Assembly: GCA_921293015.1 (NCBI GenBank)
Contig: OV121090.1
Coordinates: 38,188,533-38,252,532 of the forward strand
Reading direction: 5' to 3'
DNA from: Phorcus lineatus
Taxonomy: Eukaryota > Mollusca > Gastropoda > Trochida > Trochidae
DNA length: 64,000 nt
The notes under the pieces were generated by a model. It made no database searches. It saw nothing but the letters and a program-made list of their open reading frames with translations, and was not told where the DNA came from. Of this stretch, positions 9,587-21,522 are shown piece by piece; the stretch's first letter is position 1; each line of letters begins with the position of its first letter. The position numbers and the translations under genes were made by a program.

Positions 9587-9823
9587 CTCTCGAACCAATT
9601 CGAATAAACCCGAGATTGATCTTAGTTGGTTGCTTGTTGTCTTTTGTATTTTAGTTGGCGACCTTGGTTGCGGACCTCCTCGCACAGCGAGGATGGGTCA
9701 AGGCTGACCACTCCGTCCCCTAGGGGTTCACGCGGAGTGTCATCTTACAGGTCCCCAGTGTTCTTGTGTAAAGAGAGAGTTGTTATCGCTTGGCCGCTCG
9801 TACCCACCTCCGTCTGTGGGATT

Positions 9824-9918
9824 CGGGCATATTGTTAACTATCGAGGAGAGTATATTAAATAATAGTATGTTTTTGTTTAAACATCATTATTTATACTCA
9901 CCGTCGATAGTTAACAAT
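9824..9918 (+). repeat. DIRS internal complementary region (joined-end copy)
   Basis: 9824-9865 is the reverse complement of the left end, and 9858-9918 is the reverse complement of the right end, so the segment reads as the two ends fused head to tail. In the DIRS model this region templates completion and circularisation of the cDNA. The shared bases AAATAATA (9858-9865) mark the circular junction. Confidence 0.9.
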
Positions 9919-9961
9919 CGTTAGCTCCCACCCGGCCTCCCCTCTGTACGATCGGTTTCTC

Positions 9962-10160
9962 TGGCCGTCAGAAGAAGCAATGATGACGTAGGGTTAGCCA
10001 CCTGGTGGCGAGTATTCGATGCAGGCTAGAGCAGCGATAACTCTGTCTTTACTCTGTGTAAGGATTGTCGGAATTAGACAGATTAGGATAATCGGGCATA
10101 TTGTTAACTATCGACGGTGAGTATAAATAATGATGTTTAAACAAAAACATACTATTATTT
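9962..10160 (+). repeat. DIRS right inverted terminal repeat
   Basis: 9962-10115 pairs with the left repeat at 4160-4011. It then extends a further 45 bp (ggtgagtataaataatg onward) that the left repeat lacks but the internal complementary region copies. A tgatgacgta motif lies inside both repeats. Confidence 0.9.
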
Positions 10161-11601
10161 CACTTTCTCATGTCAATATTCACATCACAAAAGATTTTCT
10201 CTTGCCAAAGTTTTGCATGTACATATGCGGTTTTTTTTACTTCTTTTGTTTTATAATTTGCCCTATGATATATATATTTATGTTTTGTTCTGTAGGTATT
10301 TGGATCATATAGACAAAGTAATAGACTATTCTTTAGTAACAATACTCCCTTATTTTCAGTATTGTTAATATTTCATTAATTCATTTTTTTCTGTATGAAA
10401 TCCTTAACATGAATTTTGGTATTTGTATATTCATTGTTTATGATCTTTTTATATTGTGTTTTAACCTAATTGCTTTAGAATAATTTTTATTTCATTTGAA
10501 ATGAAAATCATATGCAACCAATTTGAATAAATTCTGGAAAAAAGATTAAAGATTTACACTCGTTATCCAAATTAGATTGAGTAATTGAGTAACTAAAATT
10601 TGAAATAATAAGTCTTAATGGAAGTCACCATCGATTTCTATCCTTTATTTTAGAGTGAATCAAGAGAACTGGTTCTGTCCGTTAATTAAGGAATACAATA
10701 GTTCTGGTTTATAGTACTTTATTTATCTTGCTTGTATTTGTGAATATTGTTTATTGTCTGTATTTATCAGGTATATGGGTGTACAGTACAGTTTTTGACT
10801 GTAACTATTTGTTTAGATATATATTTCATACAGAAATAAACATTTGTACACTGAAAATGAGTTATGTAGTAGTTGTGTTGTGTTGACGAGAGTCGACATT
10901 ATTTTGATTAGACAGTTTGAATAATGTGATACAGCAAGGGCTGTACGTATAGTGGATACCAAAGGTCTTTCCATTTAATACAATTTTATTAAATGAGGTA
11001 AACATTTAGTATAAAACAGAAAAATTGAGTTTGATACAAAATTATTCACGACTTTAATAATTTTATAAAGCCTCATGGACAATTCTCATAGGTTGCAATC
11101 AAAGTCCAAAATTATTTTGGTGGTCAGTGATTTTGTCATAATCAGCTGAGCATTCAGAGGTACTGTCTGTCCCCATAACTCTTCAGAAGAGCGGTTTCCT
11201 TCAACACATATATCTTACAAGGCAGTTGGAGATTTACGTCAGTTTGAAAGTGTATAATGTAGTTATGAGTACTGTATATCTCTTGCAAATTTTCACTGGT
11301 TTGGGATTTTAAATGAATCAAAAAATGTATATCCAAATTGTCTATGCATATTCTTCTTGCAAAATAGAGTTTGTTGATGCTGTATAATAGCAAAGACTGT
11401 AATTGATACACTCTGTTCATTAACCTAAAAGGACACTCCTATCTGGATATTTTTTGGGGAAACGAATTCAAGGGGACATTCCTCTTCATCCATTTATATT
11501 ATTAGTACATGATTATAACACAACACAATTGAAACATGTCTTTGAGGGTAACATTATGTTTGATTTAGATTTTACAGCTTGATAAATAGGAGCGCATACT
11601 T
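10161..11601. other. AT-rich intergenic DNA
   Basis: No ORF with recognisable content. Isolated AATAAA motifs (for example near 10,837) occur as expected in AT-rich sequence. Host flank to the right of the DIRS element. Confidence 0.5.
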
Positions 11602-11797
11602 GTGAAAAACACAACAATGAAATGTGAAGTCATTCATTGGCCCTCCTAGTGTGAAAAACACAGCAATGAAATGTGAAGTCATTCATTGGCCCTCCTAGTG
11701 TGAAAAACACAGCAATGAAATGTGAAGTCATTCATTGGCCCTCCTAGTGTGAAAAACACAACAATGAAATGTGAAGTCATTCATTGGCCCTCCTAGT
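11602..11797. repeat. 49-bp tandem repeat, four copies
   Basis: Copies start at 11602, 11651, 11700 and 11749 with gtgaaaaacac and end in ggccctcctagt. They are nearly identical (aca/aga-type single changes), so the array is recent. The period is not a multiple of three and there is no open frame. Confidence 0.9.
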
Positions 11798-13219
11798 GTA
11801 AAAACGTTAATCGGTGCTCCAGGTGTGAAAAGCCTTGCTACGACATTACACAAGGCATTGTTGAATAGTATTATCATAAATCATTTGTAAATGGGTGGAT
11901 TTCTGTCCATACAATAAGGTAATTTTTGTATTAATAGTCAAAGAACAGCATCCTCTTTCATGTCATTCACCCAAAAAATGGACCGATTCCTCATAGGACA
12001 GAATCTTTTAAGTTTATATAACCACAAACATATTTCACTATTTTCTTTGGAATAAATGGATGTCTGATTACAATATTGTATAATGCGTCAAAGGTCGCTA
12101 CTCAAATATGTTCAGTTTGGTAATGAAAGCCATTTTTAATACTACTTTTAATGGGCCGCTTAGAACTATCTCGCCACAAACCAATGAATGCATGACTGGT
12201 CACACGTCCTTTTTGTGACGTCATAAACAGAATCATTGCCTCGTGATCTATACATCTATCGTAACAATATCACAGAAAAAAACCCCGATAATTAACGATT
12301 TTCAGAGAATGTTTTCCACTCAGTTACATAAATCTTTTGACGATGTAACACTATTAAGCGTTTGGTGTAAAAAAGATATCCACATCAATGGTAATTAAAC
12401 AATTATTTAAGGCGGCATTTCACTTGAAATAATGATGCGCCACTCTGTACAATCTGTTTAATACGTCACACCTGCGCGAACTTTATGGCCCCTAGCCCAG
12501 GTGGGTTTTTCACAGCCGATAATTACGCTGTCTTAATGAAAGGCTAATTAAAGGCGTTTATTGGACAAATTAACAAAAATCACGGCCAGTTTCCATTTTG
12601 TTGAAAAATCTTTGAACGAAAATCGAGAAGTGATAAAGTCGAGGTTAGCGGTTGTTTAAAGATATGCAATGATTTTTCAATCCTGTTTGAACATGTGATT
12701 TAATTGCACACTGGTTGTTTTAAAAAAGTCAGTTCTTTCTAGATCTTTAAATAGGCACAGAATCACCTTTCATTCCAATCACAATGAAACTTTCTTTTAA
12801 GACTGGACCTTACAGGCAAAAATGTTCAACCATTCTAACATCAGTGGTCATGTCGGGGTGAACATTAAATTAAGCTTTGATAATAAAGGCAATTACTTCA
12901 CTCATATTCTTCACAAAAATAATTATCAAAGGCTTTTGAACTTGTCACTTGATCATTGAAATAATTACATGCCAGAACTTGTTCAAACCCATGTTGGTTG
13001 TGAAATGAAAACAAAACACAGAGATACAAAAAAGGCTGAGCATTAATACTGAACAAGTTTCATTGAGGTACAATACACTGATAAGTAATAAATAAATATG
13101 TTGCTTATTTACAAAATCACATTCTCAATACAGAAGGAGTTAATCATACATTCTAATTCATATAAGCTACTTAATGAAACTCTTGATGCAGGCTCCTCTA
13201 CAGGGCTACACAACTACTG
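11798..13219. other. Intergenic DNA with a possible conserved element at 12,400-12,620
   Basis: No gene seen. Within 12,400-12,620 the sequence is less AT-monotonous and holds clustered TAATTA/TTAATT homeodomain-type cores around gataattacgc and ggctaattaaagg, plus a nearby TGACGTCA at 12,217. This is what a cis-regulatory element can look like. Only cross-species alignment could show it. Confidence 0.3.
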
Positions 13220-14090
13220 AAATCAATGCATACATAAACATTCAAATCCTGGATGTCTCTGACAGATTATCTTGATGATAGGGCAGTACCTTATATAGTT
13301 TCCTAAGCCTAAGGAAATCATTACAGAGTGAAAATTTGGATGATGGAGAGTTGAATTAAAGAGCCACTCCGTGATTTTCATAACATATCATTTACCTTTC
13401 ATACGAACCTAAATGTCATATGTAGTGATACAAAATCAAAACATCGTAACTTTTCATATCCAAAAGTCATATTTATGACAAATACTGATTTTCCATGAAA
13501 ATCTAAAAGCAGCCTTATAAATGCACAGAGGTGTAATTATCACGTCCAATATACATTGATACTAGTTACATAACCTAACAAACACTATCAACTCCTAACT
13601 GCCCTCTTGGCTGTTTAGATAAGTCTCAAAAATTACGTTTGATTATTTGACGTGCACCTCTGTCCTGTTTTCGATCATAATTACGCAGTTCTACCTTCAT
13701 ATTGTCACTGTAAAAAAACAATAAGCTTTAAAATGTGTCTTTACAGTAACAGTCGATACTTCGTGATCAAATGGCCCCATTGATTAAGTTTGGCATATTT
13801 GACTCCAATAACTCACGGAGTGGCTCTTTAAACTAGAAGCACCTGAACGATATAAAAGACAATATGATTTTAGATTCTTAAAAGTCTAATCAAAGAATGC
13901 ATTCATAAACATTTCAATCCTTTTCTGACAGTTTATCCTGTTGTTTTAATAATGGCAATACCTTATATAGTTTCCTAAGCCTCTGGTTTTTAAAGAAATC
14001 ACTACAGAGTGAAACCAGAAGTTGAAGTAGAGCTAGAAGCTCCTGGCGATATACAAGACAATATAATTTTACATTCTAAAAAGTCTGTGT
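13220..14090. repeat. Tandem duplication of about 190 bp, one copy split by a MITE
   Basis: Copy 1 is 13,220-13,355 plus 13,832-13,892; copy 2 is 13,893-14,090. Shared landmarks in order: cataaacatt, ccttatatagtttcctaagc, a(a/g)aaatca then acagagtgaaa, gttgaa, ctagaagc, gatata then agacaatat, aaaagtct. Copy 1 is interrupted by the TTAA element and copy 2 is not. Confidence 0.8.
13356..13831. mobile_element. TTAA-target MITE (476 bp)
   Basis: Perfect 19-bp inverted ends: TTAAAGAGCCACTCCGTGA at 13356-13374 and its reverse complement at 13813-13831. The outer TTAA on each side is probably the target duplication, leaving AGAGCCACTCCGTGA as the terminal repeat. No open frame, so it is non-autonomous. 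TTAA targeting suggests mobilisation by a piggyBac-type transposase, although the ends do not start with the usual CCC. Confidence 0.85.
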
Positions 14091-15485
14091 TCATGTGAGC
14101 TTGTTCAGAGCCAGTTAGATAAAACAGATTTATGCAGACAGGAGGACAATAATATCAGATATAATAAAATAATAACATAATAAACATTCAAAAATTCTTA
14201 GTAAGTCTCAGATATTTGAAACATAAGTGTCGATTTATTTGATACAAAGGTGAGATTCTTGAATTATTAATTGCTTTTACTACAGTTGGAAATCATCTAG
14301 ACATAAAATGAACAAGTATTGAACAAAATTTACAAAAGTCAAAACACTTAAATTAATTACAATTTGATAAGAGTATGACACAAAGATTATCAAAAACATG
14401 ACCCAATATGTTGTTTACAGTAGTGTGAAGAATAGGTTTTATAACAAATCTGACTGTTCAATATTTAGTGTATGTTCTATGATATTTCACTACCAATATA
14501 CTACATCTATTCTGACTAGACACTGGCAGGGGTTGAGCTATTCTTGAATAATAAAAAATATATCTGTCAGTGTTTTGATATTTAGCTCTACATAAAAATG
14601 AACTTAAAAGTGGTATCAGTGGATTTCAGTTAATGAAATTTGAAGACAGGTTTTTTTCTATAGAAATAAATTAAGTAATCTCCAATGTTACCAATTACAG
14701 GACAATTTTAAAAATCAATAAAAGGACTGCCTATACCTAGGTTCCAAACCAGTTAAACTATGCAAATCCATTTCTCCAACTTGAATGATTTAAAGGTGTT
14801 CACACTAAGACAACTAAGTCTACTACTATAGATTATCAGGTTGAGGAAAAAGAGGGTTGAGCCTCTGAAGATAATATTTTTCTGAGGAAAATTTGAAGAA
14901 ATCTTATGTTAAAAATCTTGCTACAGTGCCTTTAATGTTTGAACATATTTCTTTATTCTTTAAATTTTTTTATCTGTCAGCGATTTCATTTCTAGCTCTA
15001 ACAAGTCATGGACTTAAGGGTTAGAACAAAGCAACAGTTTCATTTTGAATAATATTGAGATGAAATATATTCAGGTTATAAATGTTAGAAACAAGTTTGG
15101 CATGAATTGAATGTTAAACATAAATGCGGTTATGGAAGAAAACTCTGGATAATAGAAATGATTTGAAACATTTGTATTTAATATTAATGTCTTACTTGTG
15201 ATGTCAAATATAGTTTATACAACTACATGATAAGCTAAAAAAAGAGATATATGATTCACAATCAGGAGAACCTGGTAAAAAGTATTGGCAAAAAGAATGA
15301 AAGTAGATCAGGCTGGGGGTAGACCAAAATTTAGTCTATGAAAAATTTTAATAATTAAATGTTCCTACATCCATAATATTTTATTCTTTGGGCTCCTAAT
15401 TTCATATGTGTATTCAGTCAATCTAGACTAGACTAGACTTGCGTATTAAAGGCTCCTTTATATACACAGTCATGAAGTAGGACTA
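14091..15485. other. AT-rich intergenic DNA
   Basis: Nothing recognisable on either strand; only short random ORFs and simple A/T-rich sequence. Confidence 0.5.
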
Positions 15486-15811
15486 AGGCGGGGAGTGGAA
15501 CCATCGAACAAAATGTCCAACAAACATGAAGATTTGCGGTACAACAGCATGTTTTAATGTGTTATTTTAGTATAAAATATATTTTGAAGTTTGAGTTACT
15601 TCCCTTTGACCGTTCGCTTGACAGTGTTATATTTTTATTAGAGTTACTTCCCTTTATACTGACAGTGCAGTTTTTTTAATATGGCGGCATAAGACGCCAT
15701 CTTCTCGCCGCAAGTGAATTTCAATTCCACCCTTGCGGCCGCACGTCTTCATGTTTGTTGGACATTTTGTTCGATGGTTCCACCCCTCCCCCCTCCCCAT
15801 CCCCGCCTGAT
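15486..15811. mobile_element. Foldback-type inverted-repeat element
   Basis: A perfect 38-bp inverted repeat: 15495-15532 starting GTGGAACCATCGAAC and 15746-15783. Outside it both arms have aggcgggga, but the right arm carries about 18 extra G/A-rich bases on the complementary strand. The 213-bp loop has gagttacttccctt twice and a small palindrome atggcg...cgccat near 15,681. Non-autonomous; superfamily not identified. Confidence 0.75.
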
Positions 15812-18800
15812 AAACTTTCTAATGTTTAACATAGGCGGAATCATCTGTATCCTTCAGTGGATCCAATCTGCCCTTCATAATCATCGACCCTACCTACACT
15901 GTGGACAAGCGCCACCTTGCCTAAGTTGCCTCATGAAGTGATGCAATATTTCTAGATAGTAAAGATTGCAACGATGTTGTTAAGGTCAGATGAGTGCTAT
16001 CACCATACATCTTTAATCATCTCCTTGTCAGGAAATGGAAATGTACAAAATGCATTGGTTGGCATCCTAAACACCTACGTTAAATATACAGTAAAATATC
16101 CTGAGAATGAACTTTGAAAACAATGAAAAACACAACTTTATCAATTTTTTTCATATCCAGCACAATACATTGAATAATTATGTCAAATTAAATCTATATC
16201 CAAAGCATTAATTATTAGCTACAAGTGTTGTTCCATCTATCTAAACATTTTAAAGGCTAAATTGCAAACTTTTCAAAGTAAATGGGATATATTGAGGCAT
16301 ATTTGCATACTGTAGATTGTGGTGTTAATGCAGTTTATGTCTTAAACTTACAGAAAAGAAAAAAATAGTTTTCTTTGAAATATAATTAAAATGGCAGTGT
16401 TTTATAAAAGAACAAAACTTTTTTGAAGTGTTGTTGGGTGCTGCCACTATCTATCACAAAAATGTGAGGTAAAATTTTAAATTTTCAGAATTACAGATTT
16501 GAAATACTTAATGCTAATGCTTTCCTTTTGATTCTTTTATTATCCACCTGGAAAAATGACAGGTATCTTACCTAAACCTTTTTTAGTATCATGTTTGACA
16601 GATTTGAGTTCTAAAAATCTTTACCTGGGTTGTGCCTTAAAGGGATAAGTTGATCTCCACCAAACAAACTGATAAATCAAACAACTTGTGGGTGAATGGT
16701 TTCTCAAAAGAAGTTACCTGACTAATTGCAATCAGCTGTAATTCAGTGATTATTCTATTCTTTCTCACACACTCACTAATCATGAAAATATCTATATCAC
16801 ATATATAAATACTACATTCTTTGATATTGACATAATGATACTTACTGTTAATGATTGTCAGGCAATTAAAAATTGACATATAAATAATTAATCAATAATA
16901 AATGTCATATCAATGAGCATACAATTGACCTAATGATCCAATAATCAATTAAATAATATAATTCTAATAATTCTTAATAGCCTTTCACAATCAATTAAAA
17001 CAAATTGTTGCTATGGCTGATGCACAAAATCAAATAAAACTGCTTGAAATAGATTTAGTCACAACAACAATTAATTTAATTTAATTAGTAAAATTTTAAT
17101 TCTGTAAAAGTGCATGAAAATTTTTCAGCATTTGATGAATTAGATGAATCAGTGAATCAACCATAGCTGAAAGCAACAATATATATATAACTATGATGCG
17201 AAATGATACCACATGATGATTGAATCATGATTAACAGTAAATAAATCAGCATGTGAAAACTAACATGTACTACAATGTAAACCATATTACTGTACTATCT
17301 ACCTCCCTACAAGATTCATTCATCCAATATATAATATTTACAGGTCTTTGTGCATGCACTGGCAGAATAGGTTTGATAAGTATATAAATAACATGACACT
17401 ATCGATTATTAGCAAAAGTTATGTGTATGAAATATCAAAGATTACTGCAGTAATTCCACCAGATATTATCAAAGCTGGCCATGTTATTTGTTGCATAAAC
17501 TCACTGTTGCAGAATGAAATACACACGTGTTAAAAGGTTCACATAAATATGCTTGGAAATTAAACAAATGACAAAAACTGTATGGCATTATTACAATATG
17601 AGTATGCAGATAAAAGACTTTAATTGAAATTGATAAAATTTAACATATTAATAAAATAACACTTATTTCTGAATTTTCACCATAAAGCTAAACTTAAAAT
17701 CCCCCTTGTATATTTGGAATGTTATGGTCTATACATTAACATGCATTGAGAATTATCAAAATTTGTTTTTATCTTGAAATTCTAAGATGTGGTAAATCAT
17801 TACCTTGTTGAACCCCTGTCTGGCACAGAAAAATATCAGTGTAAAAATTCAGATCTTATGATATATATGATGGTAAAAAGTCTTTTGAAAATGTCCTAGT
17901 CTCTGAAAATTAAGCATCTCATGTATGACTTATGTCTAAAGTCATTGCAGGCTTCTGAGGCCAAAGTAGAGGGTTAACTTGTTTGAAGAAATAGTGGTGA
18001 AGTATTGTTGGTTATATTGTTGTGGACAAAGTGGGGGTTGAACGACTGAATGAAATTACCGACCTAATGAGATCAGTGAGTTGATTGTTAATTGATCAAC
18101 TGAAAACATAGAATCTATATAGTATATACTCACCAAAGAAGGTTCAACAATAGTATGGATTAAATCAAACTACATAGTGGTGAATTGAAGAAGGCGGTCA
18201 CCTATTGAAAAGGAGTGGGTGACCCTGGGGTTTGATCATTTTTATCATTTCTACAGTTGACTTTAAAAAATTGCGAAAGGTTGGGGGAGGGGGGGGGATT
18301 TTAACCATCACCTAAATCTATAACTGAACTATCAAATACTATACAAAAATAGGGTACATAACTTAAACCTTGAGGATATAATCTAATTTAAATCCAATTT
18401 GTTAATTAAGCCCTCACCTATACATTGTGTAATAATTGTCTGACAAAGGATATTCATGTGAACACCTTACAGTGAGAGAAATATGAAGTCAACAATATTG
18501 ACTGCAAATCTCTAAGATTGTAAAGACATACTTAAAATACAATAAAGTTTATTAAATGCATGATTGTAAATAATGCCACAATGATATTACAAGAAATTAA
18601 TGTTACCTTAAAATGATAAAAAAAATGATGCCACAAAAGTGATGACAATGGTAAAATTGTAGTTAATATGAACATGAATATCAACTATAAAAGTGATGTA
18701 GATAGTTCCTGAAAGAGATGTTTGAACCTGAATTACTGAATTCAAATGTTCAAAAAAAGACAATTGGACCTGAATCATTGAATTCAAATGTTCTGAAAAA

Positions 18801-19576
18801 GACCAGTAAACCTTTGAATTCAGAGTTCTGAAACATAAATGCAACACCTGGTCATTCCTGTAGATACGCCCATCTGACTCCACTGCAGCAAGCTGAGTCC
18901 TCACATCGTGTGTCTTCAACTGCTTCCTTGGGCTTGAAAGTTGTCAGCTTCATTCTCATTGGCTCATATTTGAATATGAACCTGTAACCTTCTAATGCTG
19001 CCATAGCAACAGCTCAGGCAGAACACATCCTGGGAGGAAGACATGTTTTTGTTTGAGTCCAATACTTAAACAGGAGAATATCATTTTGCCTAAATTAGAA
19101 GGAGTGAATTCGAAGTGACACACAGTATTTTCATAACTTTGCCAATACAACAGCTGTTCTGATGTTAGTTCAAGTTCTCCTCAATGACTTTTACCTACAT
19201 CCAGATGAGTTTTGAATGTCACTATCCTGCAATGGAGTACACACACGCCTCCCAATAATTGAGAAAGTCATCAGAAAGGTTTGTTTTCTTTCAAACTAAC
19301 AGGTTCATTATCAAGGAGCTTCAAGCATAATTGATAGTTAATTGTCTTCCTGGATTGACAATCTTTTAGTAAAGAAAATGTTTGAGTATTTTGATGGCCT
19401 TGGCTTTAGAAGATTTAACTTCAATAGTATGTCTTTGAGATAGTTTGAGCAGGTCAGTGCAGGTGAATGTTCCCACAATGCATTTCAGTCACACTCATGG
19501 GACAGTCTCAACAATTATATCCTAAACTGAATTGTTGTTAGAATCACTGCACTGAGGGTTATTTCCCCTTAAGACC
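15812..19576. other. Intergenic DNA downstream of ADAMTS
   Basis: No gene recognised. There is a G-rich patch near 18,284-18,298 and several AT dinucleotide stretches. ADAMTS transcription would end somewhere here; a minus-strand AATAAA is present at 18,553-18,548 but is far from the stop and not convincing. Confidence 0.4.
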
Positions 19577-19722
19577 TTGAGATCACGACCTTCCTTTACA
19601 TGAACAAAGCACATGTCAAGTAGTCTTCATCACAACTCTTGTACACTGGAACTCTTGGTCTAATGAATGTCATCACTTGCATCCAAGAAAGTTTTGATCA
19701 CATTGCTTGTAAATTGGTCTAA
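19577..19722 (-). pseudogene. Two decayed PLAC-exon copies after the ADAMTS stop
   Basis: Read on the minus strand, 19,722-19,659 gives PIYKQCDQNFLGCK, two stops, then HSLDQ. 19,658-19,577 gives RVPVYKSCDEDYLTC, then ALFM and a stop. Both align to the live PLAC segment RVPIHKSCDRDFYGSKCCHS; in the first copy the CC pair has become two TGA codons. They are probably duplications of the last exon, now in the 3' UTR or just beyond. Confidence 0.7.
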
Positions 19723-19733
19723 TGATCTGAAAA

Positions 19734-19846
19734 TCAAGATCTTCCTTTACAGGAATGGCAGCACTTGCTTCCATAGAAGTCTCGATCACAACTCTTGTGT
19801 ATTGGAACTCTGTAGCACCATGGGAACTCATCTTGGCAAGTTGGGT
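19734..19846 (-). CDS. ADAMTS16/18: ADAMTS exon 21: PLAC domain and stop
   Basis: Acceptor ctctttatccccag|AC, entered in phase 1, stop TGA at 19736-19734. Encodes PTCQDEFPWC, then KSCDRDFYGSKCCHSC and KGRS. The six-cysteine pattern ending YGxxCCxxC defines the PLAC (protease and lacunin) domain found at the C-terminus of a subset of ADAMTS proteins. 113 bp including the stop. Confidence 0.93.
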
Positions 19847-20442
19847 CTGGGGATAAAGAGGGAATTCAATCATGCAGTGTTATTTTGCAAGGGTAATTGG
19901 AAGGGAAGAAGTATCAAACAGAAATGCTCTCTGAAGCTGATACTCATTCTGATATCTTTGTATCAATGTTATATGTTTTTTAAAATGCCAATTGACATAA
20001 TTGACACGAACAAAAATGACAGCTAAGGAGCATCATCTACTATTGTTCATAGCTGTTGAATAGGTATTAAATTTAGTACTTCATCTTCCTCTGAGTGTGT
20101 TTCAATGTCTCATTGAACTGTCAATTAGAAGATGAGAAGCAATAAGAGAATGTTATGAAGTACTCAGAATGGTGTCAATGAAGCTGGATGGCGTAACCAC
20201 TGGTAAGCAGTTTAAAAAATTGAATGCTTTGACCAAACTGCAAACACTGGAATGATAACTCAATAGAATCATCCTGATCCTGATCATCCTGATGTTTAAG
20301 GGGGGGGGGGGGGGGGGGGAGGAGAGATTGAATGATATTCACTATAAATGCCATTACTCCTGGATAACTCCCAAATTTAATATTATACATATCACAATAG
20401 CACCTGTATCTGAGACTTTGAATATCTCCTTGTGCTGCTCAC

Positions 20443-20587
20443 CTGGTGTGGGGCAGGGCTGTTTCTGGCAGGTCCTGTTGACGGAGGGTTTCAGTCTCAT
20501 GTCACACTCAGTGGAGAGCTGACGCAGGTGCCGGTTGATGCAGTGAACCAATCTTGTCTCCTGACCGGCGCCACACGTCACAGAACA
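20443..20587 (-). CDS. ADAMTS16/18: ADAMTS exon 20: rest of TSR6
   Basis: 145 bp, phase 0 in and phase 1 out (CCAG|gtgagc). Starts CSVTCGAGQETRLVHC and ends CQKQPCPTP. With the previous exon it completes the sixth thrombospondin type-1 repeat. Confidence 0.95.
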
Positions 20588-21001
20588 CTGCGATATAAAT
20601 AACAGGATAAGAGCTCCAATTTCTATCATTTTACAAAATTAATGAAATGAATCTATAGCAACATCTTAATCTTAAATTGCAGACTGGGTGATTGTAAATT
20701 TAATCACAGCAGATTAGAATCCATCACAGCTTAAATGTCAGTTCATTTGTTAGGACAAAGTTAATCAATCCTACAAAAAAGATACCAAGAAGAATCCGAT
20801 GAAATATTTTTCATAGAATACTAACAATTTGTTAAGGCCACAATTGCATAGGAATAATGCCATGAATTGATGCCAACAATAACCTACCATATAACTTCAA
20901 CTTAGATCATTTCAGTTTGACAAACATTGACATTTTGGGATGGATAAATCTTGATATTGCTAAACAGAAAACAGACATTTTGTAATATTTGAGAGTCTTA
21001 C

Positions 21002-21202
21002 TGGTGACCATGATGAAGCATGCCACTCGGGGAGGTTCTCGGGGCGACACTGTTTGGTCTGACAGTGGTCCTGTAGGGTGATGTTGGGAGAGGACAGGTG
21101 TCCACACTGGTTTGACTGGACGGTGCGGAATCGACCCGAGTGGTTGCTTCGACTGCAGCGCAGTTCACGACGACGCACTCCCTTCCCACAGGTGGCTGAG
21201 CA
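21002..21202 (-). CDS. ADAMTS16/18: ADAMTS exon 19: TSR5 body and TSR6 start
   Basis: 201 bp, phase 0 at both ends. Begins CSATCGKGVRRRELRC and ends WHASSWSP. The TSR is cut by the intron immediately before its first cysteine pair, the same place as in exons 18 and 20. Confidence 0.95.
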
Positions 21203-21522
21203 CTGGTGAACAGGCATACAGGTAAGTCCTTGTAATCATTTATATAACAAATTTTTTTCGTTTACTCTTTATTACTCTGTTTCACATAATAATTTTTATT
21301 CTCCACAAATATTAATTTCATTTTACAATACACATTATAAATGTATTTTCCTGTGATATGAAGAACAAATGTACTTGTGTTTATAGATTTGTTTAGATGG
21401 TGATGGTTCATTTTGTTAATTAAAAAGGAATTAGGCACATATTATTTATTTAAGATAATTTTGGATAATGTTTAGTAAGTTTCTTTTGCATATGAAAAGA
21501 TTCTATCTTATGATCCTCTAAC

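Larger units (their letters stand above)
3989..10160 (+). mobile_element. DIRS-type tyrosine-recombinase retrotransposon, structurally complete
   Basis: About 6.17 kb, much richer in GC than the host DNA. Order: left inverted terminal repeat, GC-rich leader, Gag-like ORF, RT/RNase H ORF, tyrosine recombinase ORF, internal complementary region, right inverted terminal repeat. This is the DIRS layout: the recombinase integrates a circular intermediate without target-site duplication. The ends carry TATTATTT (3989-3996 and 10153-10160) and the internal region holds AAATAATA at the corresponding junction, so the limits can be set to a few bases. The RT and recombinase frames are open with catalytic residues present, suggesting a young, possibly active copy; the start of the Gag frame may be shifted. 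Confidence 0.93.

Noticed and set aside
18608-18919. Minus-strand ORF considered as the ADAMTS C-terminus
   Set aside because: It lacks the PLAC cysteine pattern; the true PLAC exon with matching phase is at 19,846-19,734.
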